From Edaphochlamys debaryana (taxonomy: Eukaryota > Chlorophyta > Chlorophyceae > Chlamydomonadales), in the NCBI GenBank assembly GCA_016858145.1, contig JAEHOE010000069.1:434001-498000 (forward strand): a stretch of DNA of 64,000 bases, given 5' to 3'. Under the pieces are notes generated by a model. That model searched no databases. It saw nothing but the letters and a program-made list of their open reading frames with translations, and was not told the origin of the DNA. Numbering within the stretch: position 1 is the stretch's first letter; the number at the start of each line of letters is the position of its first letter. This document shows positions 1 through 12,494 of the stretch, one piece after another. The translations under genes were made by a program, and so were the position numbers.

Positions 1-985
1 GAACCACGTTCTGCTGTGTTCCCAGGCCCCTGTCCCCAGCAGAAGCACGCCATGCCGTGTCCCAAAACCCCTGTCACGTGTGGAAGCACGCTCTGCCGTG
101 CCCCAGGCCCCTGTCCCGGTTAGTACAACGCTCTGCCTTGCCCCAGGCCCATGTCCCGAGTGTAACCACGTTCTGCTGTGTTCCCAGGCCCCTGTCCCCA
201 GCAGAAGCACGCCATGCCGTGTCCCAAAACCCCTGTCACGTGTGGAAGCACGCTCTGCCGTGCCCCAGGCCCCTGTCTCAGTAAGCACAACGCTCAGCCT
301 TGCCCCAGGCCCATGTCCAGAGTGGAACCACGTTCTGCCGTGCCCCCCGTGCCCTGACACGAGTAGAACCACGCCGTGCCGTGCCCCCAGGCCCCTGTCA
401 CGTGTGGAAGCACGCTCTGCCGTGCCCCAGGCCCCTGTCCCGGTTATTACAACGCTCTGCCTTGCCCCAGGCCCATGTCCAGAGTGGAACCACGTTCTGC
501 TGTGTTCCCAGGCCCCTGTCCCGGTTAGTGCAGCGCTCTGCCGTGCCCCCCATGCCCTGACACGTGTGGAGCCACGCTCTGCCGTGCCCCAGGCCCCTGT
601 CCCGGTTAGTGCAGCGCTCTGCCGTGCCCCCCATGCCCTGACACGTGTGGAGCCACGCTCTGCCGTGCCCCAGGCCCCTGTCCCGGTTAGTGCAGCGCTC
701 TGCCGTGCCCCCCATGCCCTGACACGTGTGGAAGCACGCTCTGCCGTGCCCCAGGCCCCTGTCCCAGTAAGCACAACGCTCAGCCGTGCCCCAGGCCCAT
801 GTCCAGAGTGGAACCACGCTCTGCCGTTCCCCCTGTGCCTGATTCGAGTGGAAGCACGCTCTGCCGTGCCCTCTGTGCCATGTCCCGGTTAGAACCACGC
901 TCTGCCGTGCTCCAGGCCCATGTCACGAGTGGAACCACGCTCTGCCGTGCCCCCAGGCCCCTGTCCCGAGATGAACCACGCTCAG
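1..985. repeat. Degenerate minisatellite, unit about 41 bp
   Basis: Successive copies of a roughly 41-bp unit can be read throughout. The unit runs from 'tctgccgtgccccaggcccc' through 'tgtcccggttag' to 'accacgc'. Copies differ by substitutions such as ccttgccc/ctgtgttccc and short indels, and the array continues off the left edge. Open frames on both strands across it are by-products of the repeat. It ends at about 985, where the sequence becomes non-repetitive. Confidence 0.85.
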
Positions 986-2693
986 CCCAGGCTCTTCCTG
1001 GCCTCCTGTGCCCTCTCCTGAGTAGACCCCTGGACCCACGTCTCCGTGTGCTCAGGGCTCCCTTCGGCCCCCAGGTCGCCATTGCACAATTGAAGCCCTC
1101 CTTGCTTTTCAGTGCATCGTCTAAACGTGTGCAGGGGGCTTGCGGGCTCTGGTTGGCGCCGGAATGCGAAGATTTGCACTGGTCCGCGGGTCTGGCCTTG
1201 TTCTCCGGCCGCGGCTGTGGCCGTCCTTCAACTATGGCTTATACCAACGCGCAGACCAAGGCTTGCAGACCTCCAAGTCAAAGGTCTTCGCGGTGAGCGC
1301 CCCCGTCTTCCTCCATTCTCCTTTTGCCCTCCCGACACTGACACTGGAGCTTACGAGCAGCAGTGTATAGCCACGTTGGAGCCACGGTTGAGGCCGGTGT
1401 GTCTGTGACGCGGTTCGCGCGTTCGCACCGGCATGTAGCATTGTGCATGGGACGGCCGCGCTTACTCTCCGGCCACTGTGCCAACTCACATACGCAGCAA
1501 GCACTATAGTCACACACAGTATTATAATAGTAACACCATGAACCTGAACACATCGACGCGCGGCTCTACTGTCGCGGGTCTCGGGCGCGTTGACTGGCTC
1601 GTGCGTCGTCCCCGACCCCCCTGAGGTGCTATCCAAACGTTAGGGATGCAGTCGACGTGATGCTGTTGTGCGGCAACTGCGGCGCACGCTCGCGGGGACG
1701 ACATCTTCCTCGGCTCGGCTATGCGGCGCCACGGCTTTTGACTCACCCGCGTGGCCACTGGCTTCAATATGTTGGAGGTGCTGGTAAGCACATTTGTGCT
1801 GCGCGGAGGAAGAGCTGGCGCGTGGAAGGGGAGCGTTGACTCGCGGATGTTAACCTTGCTGACCCGCCTTCCGCCTCTCGCTGACCCTGGAGCGATGTTT
1901 CAAGCTGACAATAACCGCATCTCTTCGACGCTTTGTGCGTAGGTTTCGTGCCTGGGCGGCAAGTCCATGCTCGTCATGTTTGGACTAGGCCTGTCGCCTT
2001 GCGGTAAGTTAGTATGGAAAGCGAATAGGTGTCTTGACTTCTCCCCGCAGACCGCCGCTGTGTCTATGTGCCTTACACGAACTCCCCTTCGTGCAGACCT
2101 CCCCCACGCACCTCCACCTCCACCTTCTCAGTTTGTTTCCCAGCGAGGAGGCAAGTTGATTGTGGGGACTCTTAAACCCTCGGATCATAGCTTGATACAC
2201 CTCAGCCCTAGCATAAGTCTCACATGTCCCCACTCCTGCTTCACCCCAACCCTTCACCCTTCAGTCCAACGCTGAGGGACGCAACGGAGTGGATGGAGCT
2301 AATGGAGCGGCCAGGAGGCTATACCAATGGCAAGGAGTAGCGGCTAGGAGAGGATGCGTGCATGAGCAGTGCTGTGAGGATAGGAGGTGCAGGGCAGTGT
2401 GCGGGGGGTGGCCACGGCCAATGGTGGAAACAACCGTGGTTGGTTGATGGCGAGGGGGGCTTACGGTGCCCGTGGTTGGGGGCTGGGGAGGGGGGTCAAC
2501 GAGGGGGGGTCAGCGTGCCGGGTGGGTAGTCACCCCCCAGGGGTGGTGGCCGAGACCCCCCCCATTGTAACCACGATGGTCAGATAAGGCTTTTCTCACG
2601 ACCATGGTGACCATTGTGCTGACGATGCCGGGGTAGTAACCCTTTTTTTCGATTCTGACTATGGGGGTTACCCAGAAATGGGTGCCATAGGGA
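986..2693. other. Largely non-coding interval left of the lectin-gene array
   Basis: No gene can be supported across this interval as a whole. It holds only short open frames, several GT-donor/AG-acceptor-like sites, and a G-rich stretch (about 2400-2560) with runs of six or seven G. One weak candidate first exon (1164-1292) is listed separately. Another short open stretch at about 1942-2006, followed by a gtaagt donor, might belong to the same unrecognised gene, but no consistent chain of exons could be built. Confidence 0.5.
1164..1292 (+). CDS. Candidate first exon with presequence-like N-terminus (weak)
   Basis: An ATG at 1164 opens 43 codons that begin MRRFALVRGSGL. The stretch is rich in Arg, Leu and Ser and lacks acidic residues near its start, as in organellar targeting presequences. 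The frame meets a good donor (CGCG|GTGAGC) at 1293 in phase 0. No downstream exon could be chained with confidence. A small open stretch before the gtaagt donor at about 2006 is a possible later exon. Product unknown, and chance is a real alternative. Confidence 0.2.
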
Positions 2694-3184
2694 AGAGTCC
2701 GGGACCCCCTCACCCCCCACGCACCTACCCCTCCAATCCCCTCACAACTTTAAGAGCCTTTGCGTTTATATCTCCGCTTTGGAATTAAGAACTGCGGATA
2801 TGATAGGTGGCGCCTTCATTCACGACAAGCTCTGTGCAATTCATGAAGCCTGGTGTATCTTCTTATTCCTGCAAGTCCTACCCCCCTTCACCCCTCCCTG
2901 CCGCACGCATCCCCGGTCATGCGAGCTGTATGTGGACGGGGGTGGGGCGGGGGTGGGCAGGCAGCAGACCTGGGGCAGATCTAAAATGAGGACTGGAGGG
3001 TACCTGGAAGGCCTGTCCAATCAACTGGCCCCCCGGCCAGCCATGCATGCCTTAGAACCCGCTGCATGTACTGCATGCATGCGATACCAGTTAGACGAAG
3101 TGGGCGCTCACTACGGCGGCTTCCAAAAGCTAAAAGAGCGCAGGGGAGCAGCCCGCCAATGCGTTTCTGGTGCTTTTGCTTGAT

Positions 3185-3189
3185 TTACA
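3185..3189 (-). terminator. Possible poly(A) signal of lectin gene copy 1
   Basis: TGTAA on the minus strand, about 480 nt downstream of the stop codon. TGTAA is the usual poly(A) signal in chlorophyte nuclear genes. The same motif sits at the equivalent place in every unit. The assignment depends on the green-algal interpretation. Confidence 0.3.
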
Positions 3190-3669
3190 TGTAGGGTTGC
3201 AACTTGACCCGACCAGTGTGCGTGCGTCCATGGGCGCGTCCTTCTGGTCGGTCCTCTTGAAAGGATGCCTAGATTGCCTCTAGCATGCCTCAGTCTACGA
3301 TTGAAAATGGGCAACAAAGAAGCCCACAAGCACGCAAGCGAAGCGAGCCAGCGTCGCTGAGAGCACTGCTACTACTGCTACAGAGCGCCTGATGAACTAT
3401 TCACTAATGCACAAGGCTATCCACACCCCCTCGCCAATCAAGCAGCAATGGTCTTCCACGTGTGCAAGCCAGCATGCATCGACCTGCCTGCTGCCTGCCC
3501 TATCCACTTGCCCACCTGCAAACGTCTGTTGCTTCCATGCACGAGTATCAACCTCCCACCCCCACGTGCATGTAGATGTACGTACTATACGTACCCTCTG
3601 CTGCAGGTTGGAAGTAAATACGTACGGCAACCACGCACAACCTTTGCATTCTCAGGTCATCCCAGCCAG

Positions 3670-5304
3670 CTATCCGAGCGAGCTAGGACTAGCACCAGGA
3701 ACAAACCAAAGCTGGGAGTAGAAGTTGCCGCAACGCGTGAAGAAGGTCATTGAGTTATCACGGCTGTAGCTCAGGCACATGGCGTCACCACGGGCACGGT
3801 TGCGGATGTAGAACAAAGGCTCACGGCTGGGCGACACCACCCATGGAGACGGGACGATGTAGAAGTCCTGCGATAGATAGGTCCAAGTCAGCAGGCAGGT
3901 GTGGGCGGGCCAGGTGCGTGTGCGTGTGCGTGTTTTGACCCATACTCTACGCTATATATCTACGCCAGGCACAATCAACCAACAACAACCCCATGCTCAA
4001 CAAGTCCCTCGATGTCTTTCTAATTTGGGAAGCATGAATGCATGCTGGACCAAATGTGTGGCAGCTTGAAGCCTTGTGCCCCCATACATCCATCTCATGA
4101 ACCTGCCCTCCATCTGTACAGACGTACCTGTCCGGCGCCGCCCCAGCAGTCCAGGGCACACACAGCGGTCAAGTCGCGGCTGGTAATGAAGGGCGCATCC
4201 ATGCACCTGGACGGGTGGGGTGGGTGGGTTGCGGCGAGGGAATGGGGCCACAGATGCATTTTAGACCTGCCACTCATCATCAGGACTTGCCGGCCAGTAA
4301 CCTAAGGGTGGCGGGCTGCTGCTGCTGATGACGGTTCATTTTGTTACATTTTCAGAGTGTCAAGTCACTTCAGCCCGTGCTCACCTGTGCGCACCCAAGC
4401 ACTTTGAAGTGGTCCAAAGCCTGCCGTTTGTCAGTTGCCACTTCTGCCAGCTCGCGCCGTTGCAACTCCAGTAGCCGATGGTATAGGGGCACGCGCCGTA
4501 GCGGCAGGTCGTCGAGAAGCGCAGGCTGCCCTGTGTGATGGTGCCCGAGTACGCATCGAAGCCTCCGTCCAGGCAGCCAGTAACCGAAAGAGAACTGCAT
4601 GGCGGCGGGGGGAATGGAGGGGCGGAAGCAGGGAGGTAGGGCGGGAGGAGGGGTAAATAAAATGGGGGGGCCCATCCATCCATCCATCCATCCACGCACG
4701 CACCAAGCCGCGAGCCGCCCCAACATCTTAGCTAGGGTACCCATTGCCGGTGCTTTATATCGCTGTGTGAAGTAGGCTACATGCACCTATCCCAGCAGCG
4801 AGCTAGCAGCGAGCTCGAAAGGCATGCATGGCGCGCGCTCCAGCCATCCGCTAGCTGTGGGCGATTCCCACAGCTCGAGCTGCATTCCCTCTATGCGTCG
4901 TAGCTATATATCTGCACTCACTTTCTGATGTTGCGACCATTGTTCCTGAAGAGGTTGTTCAGAAAGCTGCCGATGGTCACGAGCGAGGAACCAATTGAGG
5001 CCGCCGCAGCCACGCCCGCAATGGCCGGTAGACGTCGCCTGCTATCATAATGCGTCGGCAGTGAAGATGCGTTGGTGTCGGGGAGCTCGGGCGGGAAGGC
5101 GCGCCAAACGTAGGGATCGAATGGGGCATCCTCGGCGGTCGAGAGGAGTTCCTCCGCCGGCGCTGGACTCGCTGGGCTTGACGAGTTGGTAGACGGAGAC
5201 GACGTATTAGTGCTTGCAGGCGCTGGGGGTGGCGCTCGAGCGTAAGCGCCGCTCGATAAGAGCAGTAGTGCGGCAACGAGCGCAAAGAGGGCCCGCCGGT
5301 ACAT
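3670..5304 (-). CDS. Secreted ricin-B-type lectin-like protein, array copy 1
   Basis: Four exons can be chained in phase: 4922-5304, 4385-4594, 4128-4206 and 3670-3867, giving 289 residues. All introns are GT-AG (donors gtgagt, gtgagc, gtacgt). Residues 1-23 form a clear signal peptide. A Ser/Thr/Pro-rich linker follows (about 24-55) with Asn-Xaa-Ser/Thr sequons. A hydrophobic Ala/Gly/Ile segment (92-119) could span or insert into a membrane. Residues about 129-289 look like a beta-trefoil ricin-B-type domain: CLDG at 135-138, then CNGASWQKW (172-180) followed by L-x-N-G-x-L and KCL (192-194), and a last QLW at 276-278. The domain is compact and divergent, with only two clear QxW motifs. The likely role is carbohydrate binding at the surface or outside the cell (inference). 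A TATTTAA box lies about 95 bp upstream of the ATG. Confidence 0.7.
4674..4696. repeat. CATC microsatellite in intron 1 of the lectin gene
   Basis: A short run of the tetranucleotide catc lies in the first intron, just after an 'aaatggggggg' stretch. Its length differs between units: longer in copies 1 and 2, shorter in copies 3-6. This accounts for part of the few-base differences in gene length (1635 versus 1632 bp). Confidence 0.8.
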
Positions 5305-5854
5305 TTTGGTGCACAGCAGTCAGTTATGTGCGTGCGACGCTAAGTATCAAGCGACAAGGGTACCTGCTGACATCATGGTAAGCGGAAGGGTTAAATACAA
5401 AGCCCAGCAGCAGGTAGATCGCGTGGTAGGAGGCTCGGGCCCGGGCCGGGCCGGGCCAGGAGTGCGTGGTAGATAGTCCATCCGTGCGTGCGTGCCCCCG
5501 CCCTTCGCGCGGCCTTCGGCCGCAGAAACCGTCTGACACATTGCAGGCCTGCCTGACGGGGTCTCAAAGACTACAACCCGATCCTCAGCCGCATAGGCGT
5601 ACATTCGCAAGTATCGCAATGCGCTGGAGGGTGCGCGCGCGCGTGTGCTTGATATGTAATTGATTGCTTGCGGCCATAGACGCGTTAGCGGTGCGTGGCG
5701 TGGAGGGCTGCTGCCTGGTCTAACTGGTCCGAGCGTCGTCCAGCATGCAGACAGACCAATAGAGTGACTCGTCTACTAAACAGAGTGCAGCACACCGTGC
5801 CAAGCAACGGCCAAGCCAACCGGCGTGATGGCGAAACATGGGCGAGCGTCCTCG

Positions 5855-5978
5855 TAAGGCGCTCCTAAGCTTAGGAGCGCCTTATAAGGCGCTCCTAAGC
5901 CCGACGACGAGCGAGTGTTAGGCCTGTGGTTGTCCTTATAAGGACAACCACAGGCCTAACACTCGCTCGTCGTCGGGC
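5855..5978. repeat. Two adjacent perfect palindromes, only in spacer 1
   Basis: Positions 5855-5884 form a perfect 30-bp palindrome centred on AAGCTT. Positions 5899-5978 form a perfect 80-bp palindrome (40-bp arms, no loop) centred on TTATAA. In units 2-5 the same place holds only the right arm, fused to 'gttaggcgctcctaa', so spacer 1 is about 66 bp longer. This accounts for the 3628-bp period of unit 1 against about 3560 bp elsewhere. Confidence 0.9.
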
Positions 5979-7297
5979 CCGCCTAGCCCTCCTAGCCCTC
6001 CCGCCCGGTACACCTTCAGAGCGCTGGATATCTTGTGGACAGCTGCAAAGGCTGCTATGCTGCTATGGAACCCGCAGAGCGTTACAAGGCGGAGTAAACA
6101 TGCTTGGGCAGTGTTCTTCTAGGGTTCAAGGGTTTAGGGAAGGGGACGACAGGTGACACGGGGGCGATGGGGTAAATGGGGGAGGGCGGGGGAAGGGGAA
6201 GGGGGAGCAAGGCAGGCGGAAGGGGGCAACGCTAGATATGCTGCTGCGCCATGGGCTCCGTCAGCCCGCCGCCGCGACGACAGAAGCTTGGACGGAAGCT
6301 CGGACGGAAGCTCGCCGAACAAGAGTCCGGGACTCCCTCACCCCCCACGCACCTACCCCTCCAATCCCCTCACAACTTTAAGAGCCTTTGCGTTTATATC
6401 TCCGCTTTGGAATTAAGAACTGCGGATATGATAGGTGGCGCCTTCATTCACGACAAGCTCTGTGCAATTCATGAAGCCTGGTGTATCTTCTTATTCCTGC
6501 AAGTCCTACCCCCCTTCACCCCTCCCTGCCGCACGCATCCCCAGTCATGCGAGCTGTATGTGGACGGGGGTGGGGCGGGGGTGGGCAGGCAGCAGACCTG
6601 GGGCAGATCTAAAATGAGGACTGGAGGGTACCTGGAAGGCCTGTCCAATCAACTGGCCCCCCGGCCAGCCATGCATGCCTTAGAACCCGCTGCATGTACT
6701 GCATGCATGCGATACCAGTTAGACGAAGTGGGCGCTCACTACGGCGGCTTCCAAAAGCTAAAAGAGCGCAGGGGAGCAGCCCGCCAATGCGTTTCTGGTG
6801 CTTTTGCTTGATTTACATGTAGGGTTGCAACTTGACCCGACCAGTGTGCGTGCGTCCATGGGCGCGTCCTTCTGGTCGGTCCTCTCGAAAGGATGCCTAG
6901 ATTGCCTCTAGCATGCCTCAGTCTACGATTGAAAATGGGCAACAAAGAAGCCCACAAGCACGCAAGCGAAGCGAGCCAGCGTCGCTGAGAGCACTGCTAC
7001 TACTGCTACAGAGCGCCTGATGAACTATTCACTAATGCACAAGGCTATCCACCCCCCCTCGCCAATCAAGCAGCAATGGTCTTCCACGTGTGCAAGCCAG
7101 CATGCATCGACCTGACTGCTGCCTGCCCTATCCACTTGCCCACCTGCAAACGTCTGTTGCTTCCATGCACGAGTATCAACCTCCCACCCCCACGTGCATG
7201 TAGATGTACGTACTATACGTACCCTCTGCTGCAGGTTGGAAGTAAATACGTACGGCAACCACGCACAACCTTTGCATTCTCAGGTCATCCCAGCCAG

Positions 7298-8932
7298 CTA
7301 TCCGAGCGAGCTAGGACTAGCACCAGGAACAAACCAAAGCTGGGAGTAGAAGTTGCCGCAACGCGTGAAGAAGGTCATTGAGTTATCACGGCTGTAGCTC
7401 AGGCACATGGCGTCACCACGGGCACGGTTGCGGATGTAGAACAAAGGCTCACGGCTGGGCGACACCACCCATGGAGACGGGACGATGTAGAAGTCCTGCG
7501 ATAGATAGGTCCAAGTCAGCAGGCAGGTGTGGGCGGGCCAGGTGCGTGTGCGTGTGCGTGTTTTGACCCATACTCTACGCTATATATCTACGCCAGGCAC
7601 AATCAACCAACAACAACCCCATGCTCAACAAGTCCCTCGATGTCTTTCTAATTTGGGAAGCATGAATGCATGCTGGACCAAATGTGTGGCAGCTTGAAGC
7701 CTTGTGCCCCCATACATCCATCTCATGAACCTGCCCTCCATCTGTACAGACGTACCTGTCCGGCGCCGCCCCAGCAGTCCAGGGCACACACAGCGGTCAA
7801 GTCGCGGCTGGTAATGAAGGGCGCATCCATGCACCTGGACGGGTGGGATGGGTGGGTTGCGGCGAGGGAATGGGGCCACAGATGCATTTTAGACCTGCCA
7901 CTCATCATGAGGACTTGCCGGCCAGTAACCTAAGGGTGGCGGGCTGCTGCTGCTGATGACGGTTCATTTTGTTACATTTTCAGAGTGTCAAGTCACTTCA
8001 GCCCGTGCTCACCTGTGCGCACCCAAGCACTTTGAAGTGGTCCAAAGCCTGCCGTTTGTCAGTTGCCACTTCTGCCAGCTCGCGCCGTTGCAACTCCAGT
8101 AGCCGATGGTATAGGGGCACGCGCCGTAGCGGCAGGTCGTCGAGAAGCGCAGGCTGCCCTGTGTGATGGTGCCCGAGTACGCATCGAAGCCTCCGTCCAG
8201 GCAGCCAGTAACCGAAAGAGAACTGCATGGCGGCGGGGGGAATGGAGGGGCGGAAGCAGGGAGGTAGGGCGGGAGGAGGGGTAAATAAAATGGGGGGGCC
8301 CATCCATCCATCCATCCATCCACGCACGCACCAAGCCGCGAGCCGCCCCAACATCTTAGCTAGGGTACCCATTGCCGGTGCTTTATATCGCTGTGTGAAG
8401 TAGGCTACATGCACCTATCCCAGCAGCGAGCTAGCAGCGAGCTCGAAAGGCATGCATGGCGCGCGCTCCAGCCATCCGCTAGCTGTGGGCGATTCCCACA
8501 GCTCGAGCTGCATTCCCTCTATGCGTCGTAGCTATATATCTGCACTCACTTTCTGATGTTGCGACCATTGTTCCTGAAGAGGTTGTTCAGAAAGCTGCCG
8601 ATGGTCACGAGCGAGGAACCAATTGAGGCCGCCGCAGCCACGCCCGCAATGGCCGGTAGACGTCGCCTGCTATCATAATGCGTCGGCAGTGAAGATGCGT
8701 TGGTGTCGGGGAGCTCGGGCGGGAAGGCGCGCCAAACGTAGGGATCGAATGGGGCATCCTCGGCGGTCGAGAGGAGTTCCTCCGCCGGCGCTGGACTCGC
8801 TGGGCTTGACGAGTTGGTAGACGGAGACGACGTATTAGTGCTTGCAGGCGCTGGGGGTGGCGCTCGAGCGTAAGCGCCGCTCGATAAGAGCAGTAGTGCG
8901 GCAACGAGCGCGAAGAGGGCCCGCCGGTACAT
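7298..8932 (-). CDS. Secreted ricin-B-type lectin-like protein, array copy 2
   Basis: Exons 8550-8932, 8013-8222, 7756-7834 and 7298-7495 are all in phase with the same splice sites as copy 1. The predicted protein appears identical to copy 1. Differences are confined to silent or intronic positions, for example one base in the G-rich part of intron 2 (gggatggg). The upstream region carries a 9-bp duplication in the A/T-rich promoter segment (aaatacaataaatacaaag) that copy 1 lacks. Confidence 0.7.
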
Positions 8933-10862
8933 TTTGGTGCACAGCAGTCAGTTATGTGCGTGCGACGCTAAGTATCAAGCGACAAGGGTACCTGCTGACA
9001 TCATTGTAAGCGGAAGGGTTAAATACAATAAATACAAAGCCCAGCAGCAGGTAGATCGCGTGGTAGGAGGCTCGGGCCCGGGCCGGGCCGGGCCAGGAGT
9101 GCGTGGTAGATAGTCCATCCGTGAGTGCGTGCCCCCGCCCTTCGCGCGGCCTTCGGCCGCAGAAACCGTCTGACACATTGCAGGCCTGCCTGACGGGGTC
9201 TCAAAGACTACAACCCGATCCTCAGCCGCATAGGCGTACATTCGCAAGTATCGCAATGCGCTGGAGGGTGCGCGCGCGCGTGTGCTTGATATGTAATTGA
9301 TTGATTGCGGCCATAGACGCGTTAGCGGTGCGTGGCGTGGAGGGCTGCTGCCTGGTCTACCTGGTCCGAGCGTCGTCCAGCATGCAGACAGACCAATAGA
9401 GTGACTCGTCTACTAAACAGAGTGCAGCACACCGTGCCAAGCAACGGCCAAGCCAACCGGCGTGATGGCGAAACATGGGCGAGCGTCCTCGTTAGGCGCT
9501 CCTAAGGACAACCACAGGCCTAACACTCGCTCGTCGTCGGGCCCGCCTAGCCCTCCTAGCCCTCCCGCCCGGTACACCTTCAGAGCGCTGGATATCTTGT
9601 GGACAGCTGCAAAGGCTGCTATGCTGCTATGGAACCCGCAGAGCGTTACAAGGCGGAGTAAACATGCTTGGGCAGTGTTCTTCTAGGGTTCAAGGGTTTA
9701 GGGAAGGGGACGACAGGTGACACGGGGGCGATGGGGTAAATGGGGGAGGGCGGGGGAAGGGGAAGGGGGAGCAAGGCAGGCGGAAGGGGGCAACGCTAGA
9801 TATGCTGCTGCGCCATGGGCTCCGTCAGCCCGCCGCCGCGACGACAGAAGCTTGGACGGAAGCTCGGACGGAAGCTCGCCGAACAAGAGTCCGGGACCCC
9901 CTCACCCCCCACGCACCTACCCCTCCAATCCCCTCACAACTTTAAGGGCCTTTGCGTTTATATCTCCGCTTTGGAATTAAGAACTGCGGATATGATAGTT
10001 GGCGCCTTCATTCACGACAAGCTCTGTGAAATTCATGAAGCCTGGTGTATCTTCTTATTCCTGCAAGTCCTACCCCCCTTCACCCCTCCCTGCCGCACGC
10101 ATCCCCAGTCATGCGAGCTGTATGTGGACGGGGGTGGGGCGGGGGTGGGCAGGCAGCAGACCTGGGGCAGATCTAAAATGAGGACTGGAGGGTACCTGGA
10201 AGGCCTGTCCAATCAACTGGCCCCCCGGCCAGCCATGCATGCCTTAGAACCCGCTGCATGTACTGCATGCATGCGATACCAGTTAGACGAAGTGGGCGCT
10301 CACTACGGCGGCTTCCAAAAAGCTAAAAGAGCGCAGGGGAGCAGCCCGCCAATGCGTTTCTGGTGCTTTTGCTTGATTTACATGTAGGGTTGCAACTTGA
10401 CCCGACCAGTGTGCGTGCGTCCATGGGCGCGTCCTTCTGGTCGGTCCTCTCGAAAGGATGCCTAGATTGCCTCTAGCATGCCTCAGTCTACGATTGAAAA
10501 TGGGCAACAAAGAAGCCCACAAGCACGCAAGCGAAGCGAGCCAGCGTCGCTGAGAGCACTGCTACTACTGCTACAGAGCGCCTGATGAACTATTCACTAA
10601 TGCACAAGGCTATCCACCCCCCCTCGCCAATCAAGCAGCAATGGTCTTCCACGTGTGCAAGCCAGCATGCATCGACCTGCCTGCTGCCTGCCCTATCCAC
10701 TTGCCCACCTGCAAACGTCTGTTGCTTCCATGCACGAGTATCAACCTCCCACCCCCACGTGCATGTAGATGTACGTACTATACGTACCCTCTGCTGCAGG
10801 TTGGAAGTAAATACGTACGGCAGCCACGCACAACCTTTGCATTCTCAGGTCATCCCAGCCAG

Positions 10863-12494
10863 CTATCCGAGCGAGCTAGGACTAGCACCAGGAACAAACC
10901 AAAGCTGGGAGTAGAAGTTGCCGCAACGCGTGAAGAAGGTCATTGAGTTATCACGGCTGTAGCTCAGGCACATGGCGTCACCACGGGCACGGTTGCGGAT
11001 GTAGAACAAAGGCTCACGGCTGGGCGACACCACCCATGGAGACGGGACGATGTAGAAGTCCTGCGATAGATAGGTCCAAGTCAGCAGGCAGGTGTGGGCG
11101 GGCCAGGTGCGTGTGCGTGTGCGTGTTTTGACCCATACTCTACGCTATATATCTACGCCAGGCACAATCAACCAACAACAACCCCATGCTCAACAAGTCC
11201 CTCGATGTCTTTCTAATTTGGGAAGCATGAATGCATGCTGGACCAAATGTGTGGCAGCTTGAAGCCTTGTGCCCCCATACATCCATCTCATGAACCTGCC
11301 CTCCATCTGTACAGACGTACCTGTCCGGCGCCGCCCCAGCAGTCCAGGGCACACACAGCGGTCAAGTCGCGGCTGGTAATGAAGGGCGCATCCATGCACC
11401 TGGACGGGTGGGGTGGGTGGGTTGCGGCGAGGGAATGGGGCCACAGATGCATTTTAGACCTGCCACTCATCATCAGGACTTGCCGGCCAGTAACCTAAGG
11501 GTGGCGGGCTGCTGCTGATGATGACGGTTCATTTTGTTACATTTCCAGAGTGTCAAGTCACTTCAGCCCGTGCTCACCTGTGCGCACCCAAGCACTTTGA
11601 AGTGGTCCAAAGCCTGCCGTTTGTCAGTTGCCACTTCTGCCAGCTCGCGCCGTTGCAACTCCAGTAGCCGATGGTATAGGGGCACGCGCCGTAGCGGCAG
11701 GTCGTCGAGAAGCGCAGGCTGCCCTGTGTGATGGTGCCCGAGTACGCATCGAAGCCTCCGTCCAGGCAGCCAGTAACCGAAAGAGAACTGCATGGCGGCG
11801 GGGGGAATGGAGGGGCGGAAGCAGGGAGGTAGGGGCGGGAGGAGGGGTAAATAAAATGGGCGGGCCCATCCATCCATCCATCCACGCACGCACCAAGCCG
11901 CGAGCCGCCCCAACATCTTAGCTAGGGTACCCATTGCCGGTGCTTTATATCGCTGTGTGAAGTAGGCTACATGCACCTATCCCAGCAGCGAGCTAGCAGC
12001 GAGCTCGAAAGGCATGCATGGCGCGCGCTCCAGCCATCCGCTAGCTGTGGGCGATTCCCACAGCTCGAGCTGCATTCCCTCTATGCGTCGTAGCTATATA
12101 TCTGCACTCACTTTCTGATGTTGCGACCATTGTTCCTGAAGAGGTTGTTCAGAAAGCTGCCGATGGTCACGAGCGAGGAACCAATTGAGGCCGCCGCAGC
12201 CACGCCCGCAATGGCCGGTAGACGTCGCCTGCTATCATAATGCGTCGGCAGTGAAGATGCGTTGGTGTCGGGGAGCTCGGGCGGGAAGGCGCGCCAAACG
12301 TAGGGATCGAATGGGGCATCCTCGGCGGTCGAGAGGAGTTCCTCCGCCGGCGCTGGACTAGCTGGGCTTGACGAGTTGGTAGACGGAGACGACGTATTAG
12401 TGCTTGCAGGCGCTGGGGGTGGCGCTCGAGCGTAAGCGCCGCTCGATAAGAGCAGTAGTGCGGCAACGAGCGCAAAGAGGGCCCGCCGGTACAT
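10863..12494 (-). CDS. Secreted ricin-B-type lectin-like protein, array copy 3
   Basis: Exons 12112-12494, 11578-11787, 11321-11399 and 10863-11060. The reading frame and all splice sites are intact. The one exon 1 difference seen (GCG to GCT in the Pro/Ala/Ser linker) is silent. Intron 1 is 3 bp shorter than in copies 1-2 through a shorter catc run. It shares the 9-bp promoter duplication with copy 2. Confidence 0.7.

Noticed and set aside
2510..2713. Minus-strand frame overlapping the array's left edge
   Set aside because: Short, spans a repeat boundary and consists of G-rich low-complexity sequence.
6251..6811. Plus-strand frame of 186-194 codons recurring in each lectin unit
   Set aside because: A one-base indel (ccaaaagc/ccaaaaagc) gives different C-termini between units, the first unit lacks its start, and the frame has no domain features; it lies in spacer DNA and the 3' flank of the minus-strand gene.
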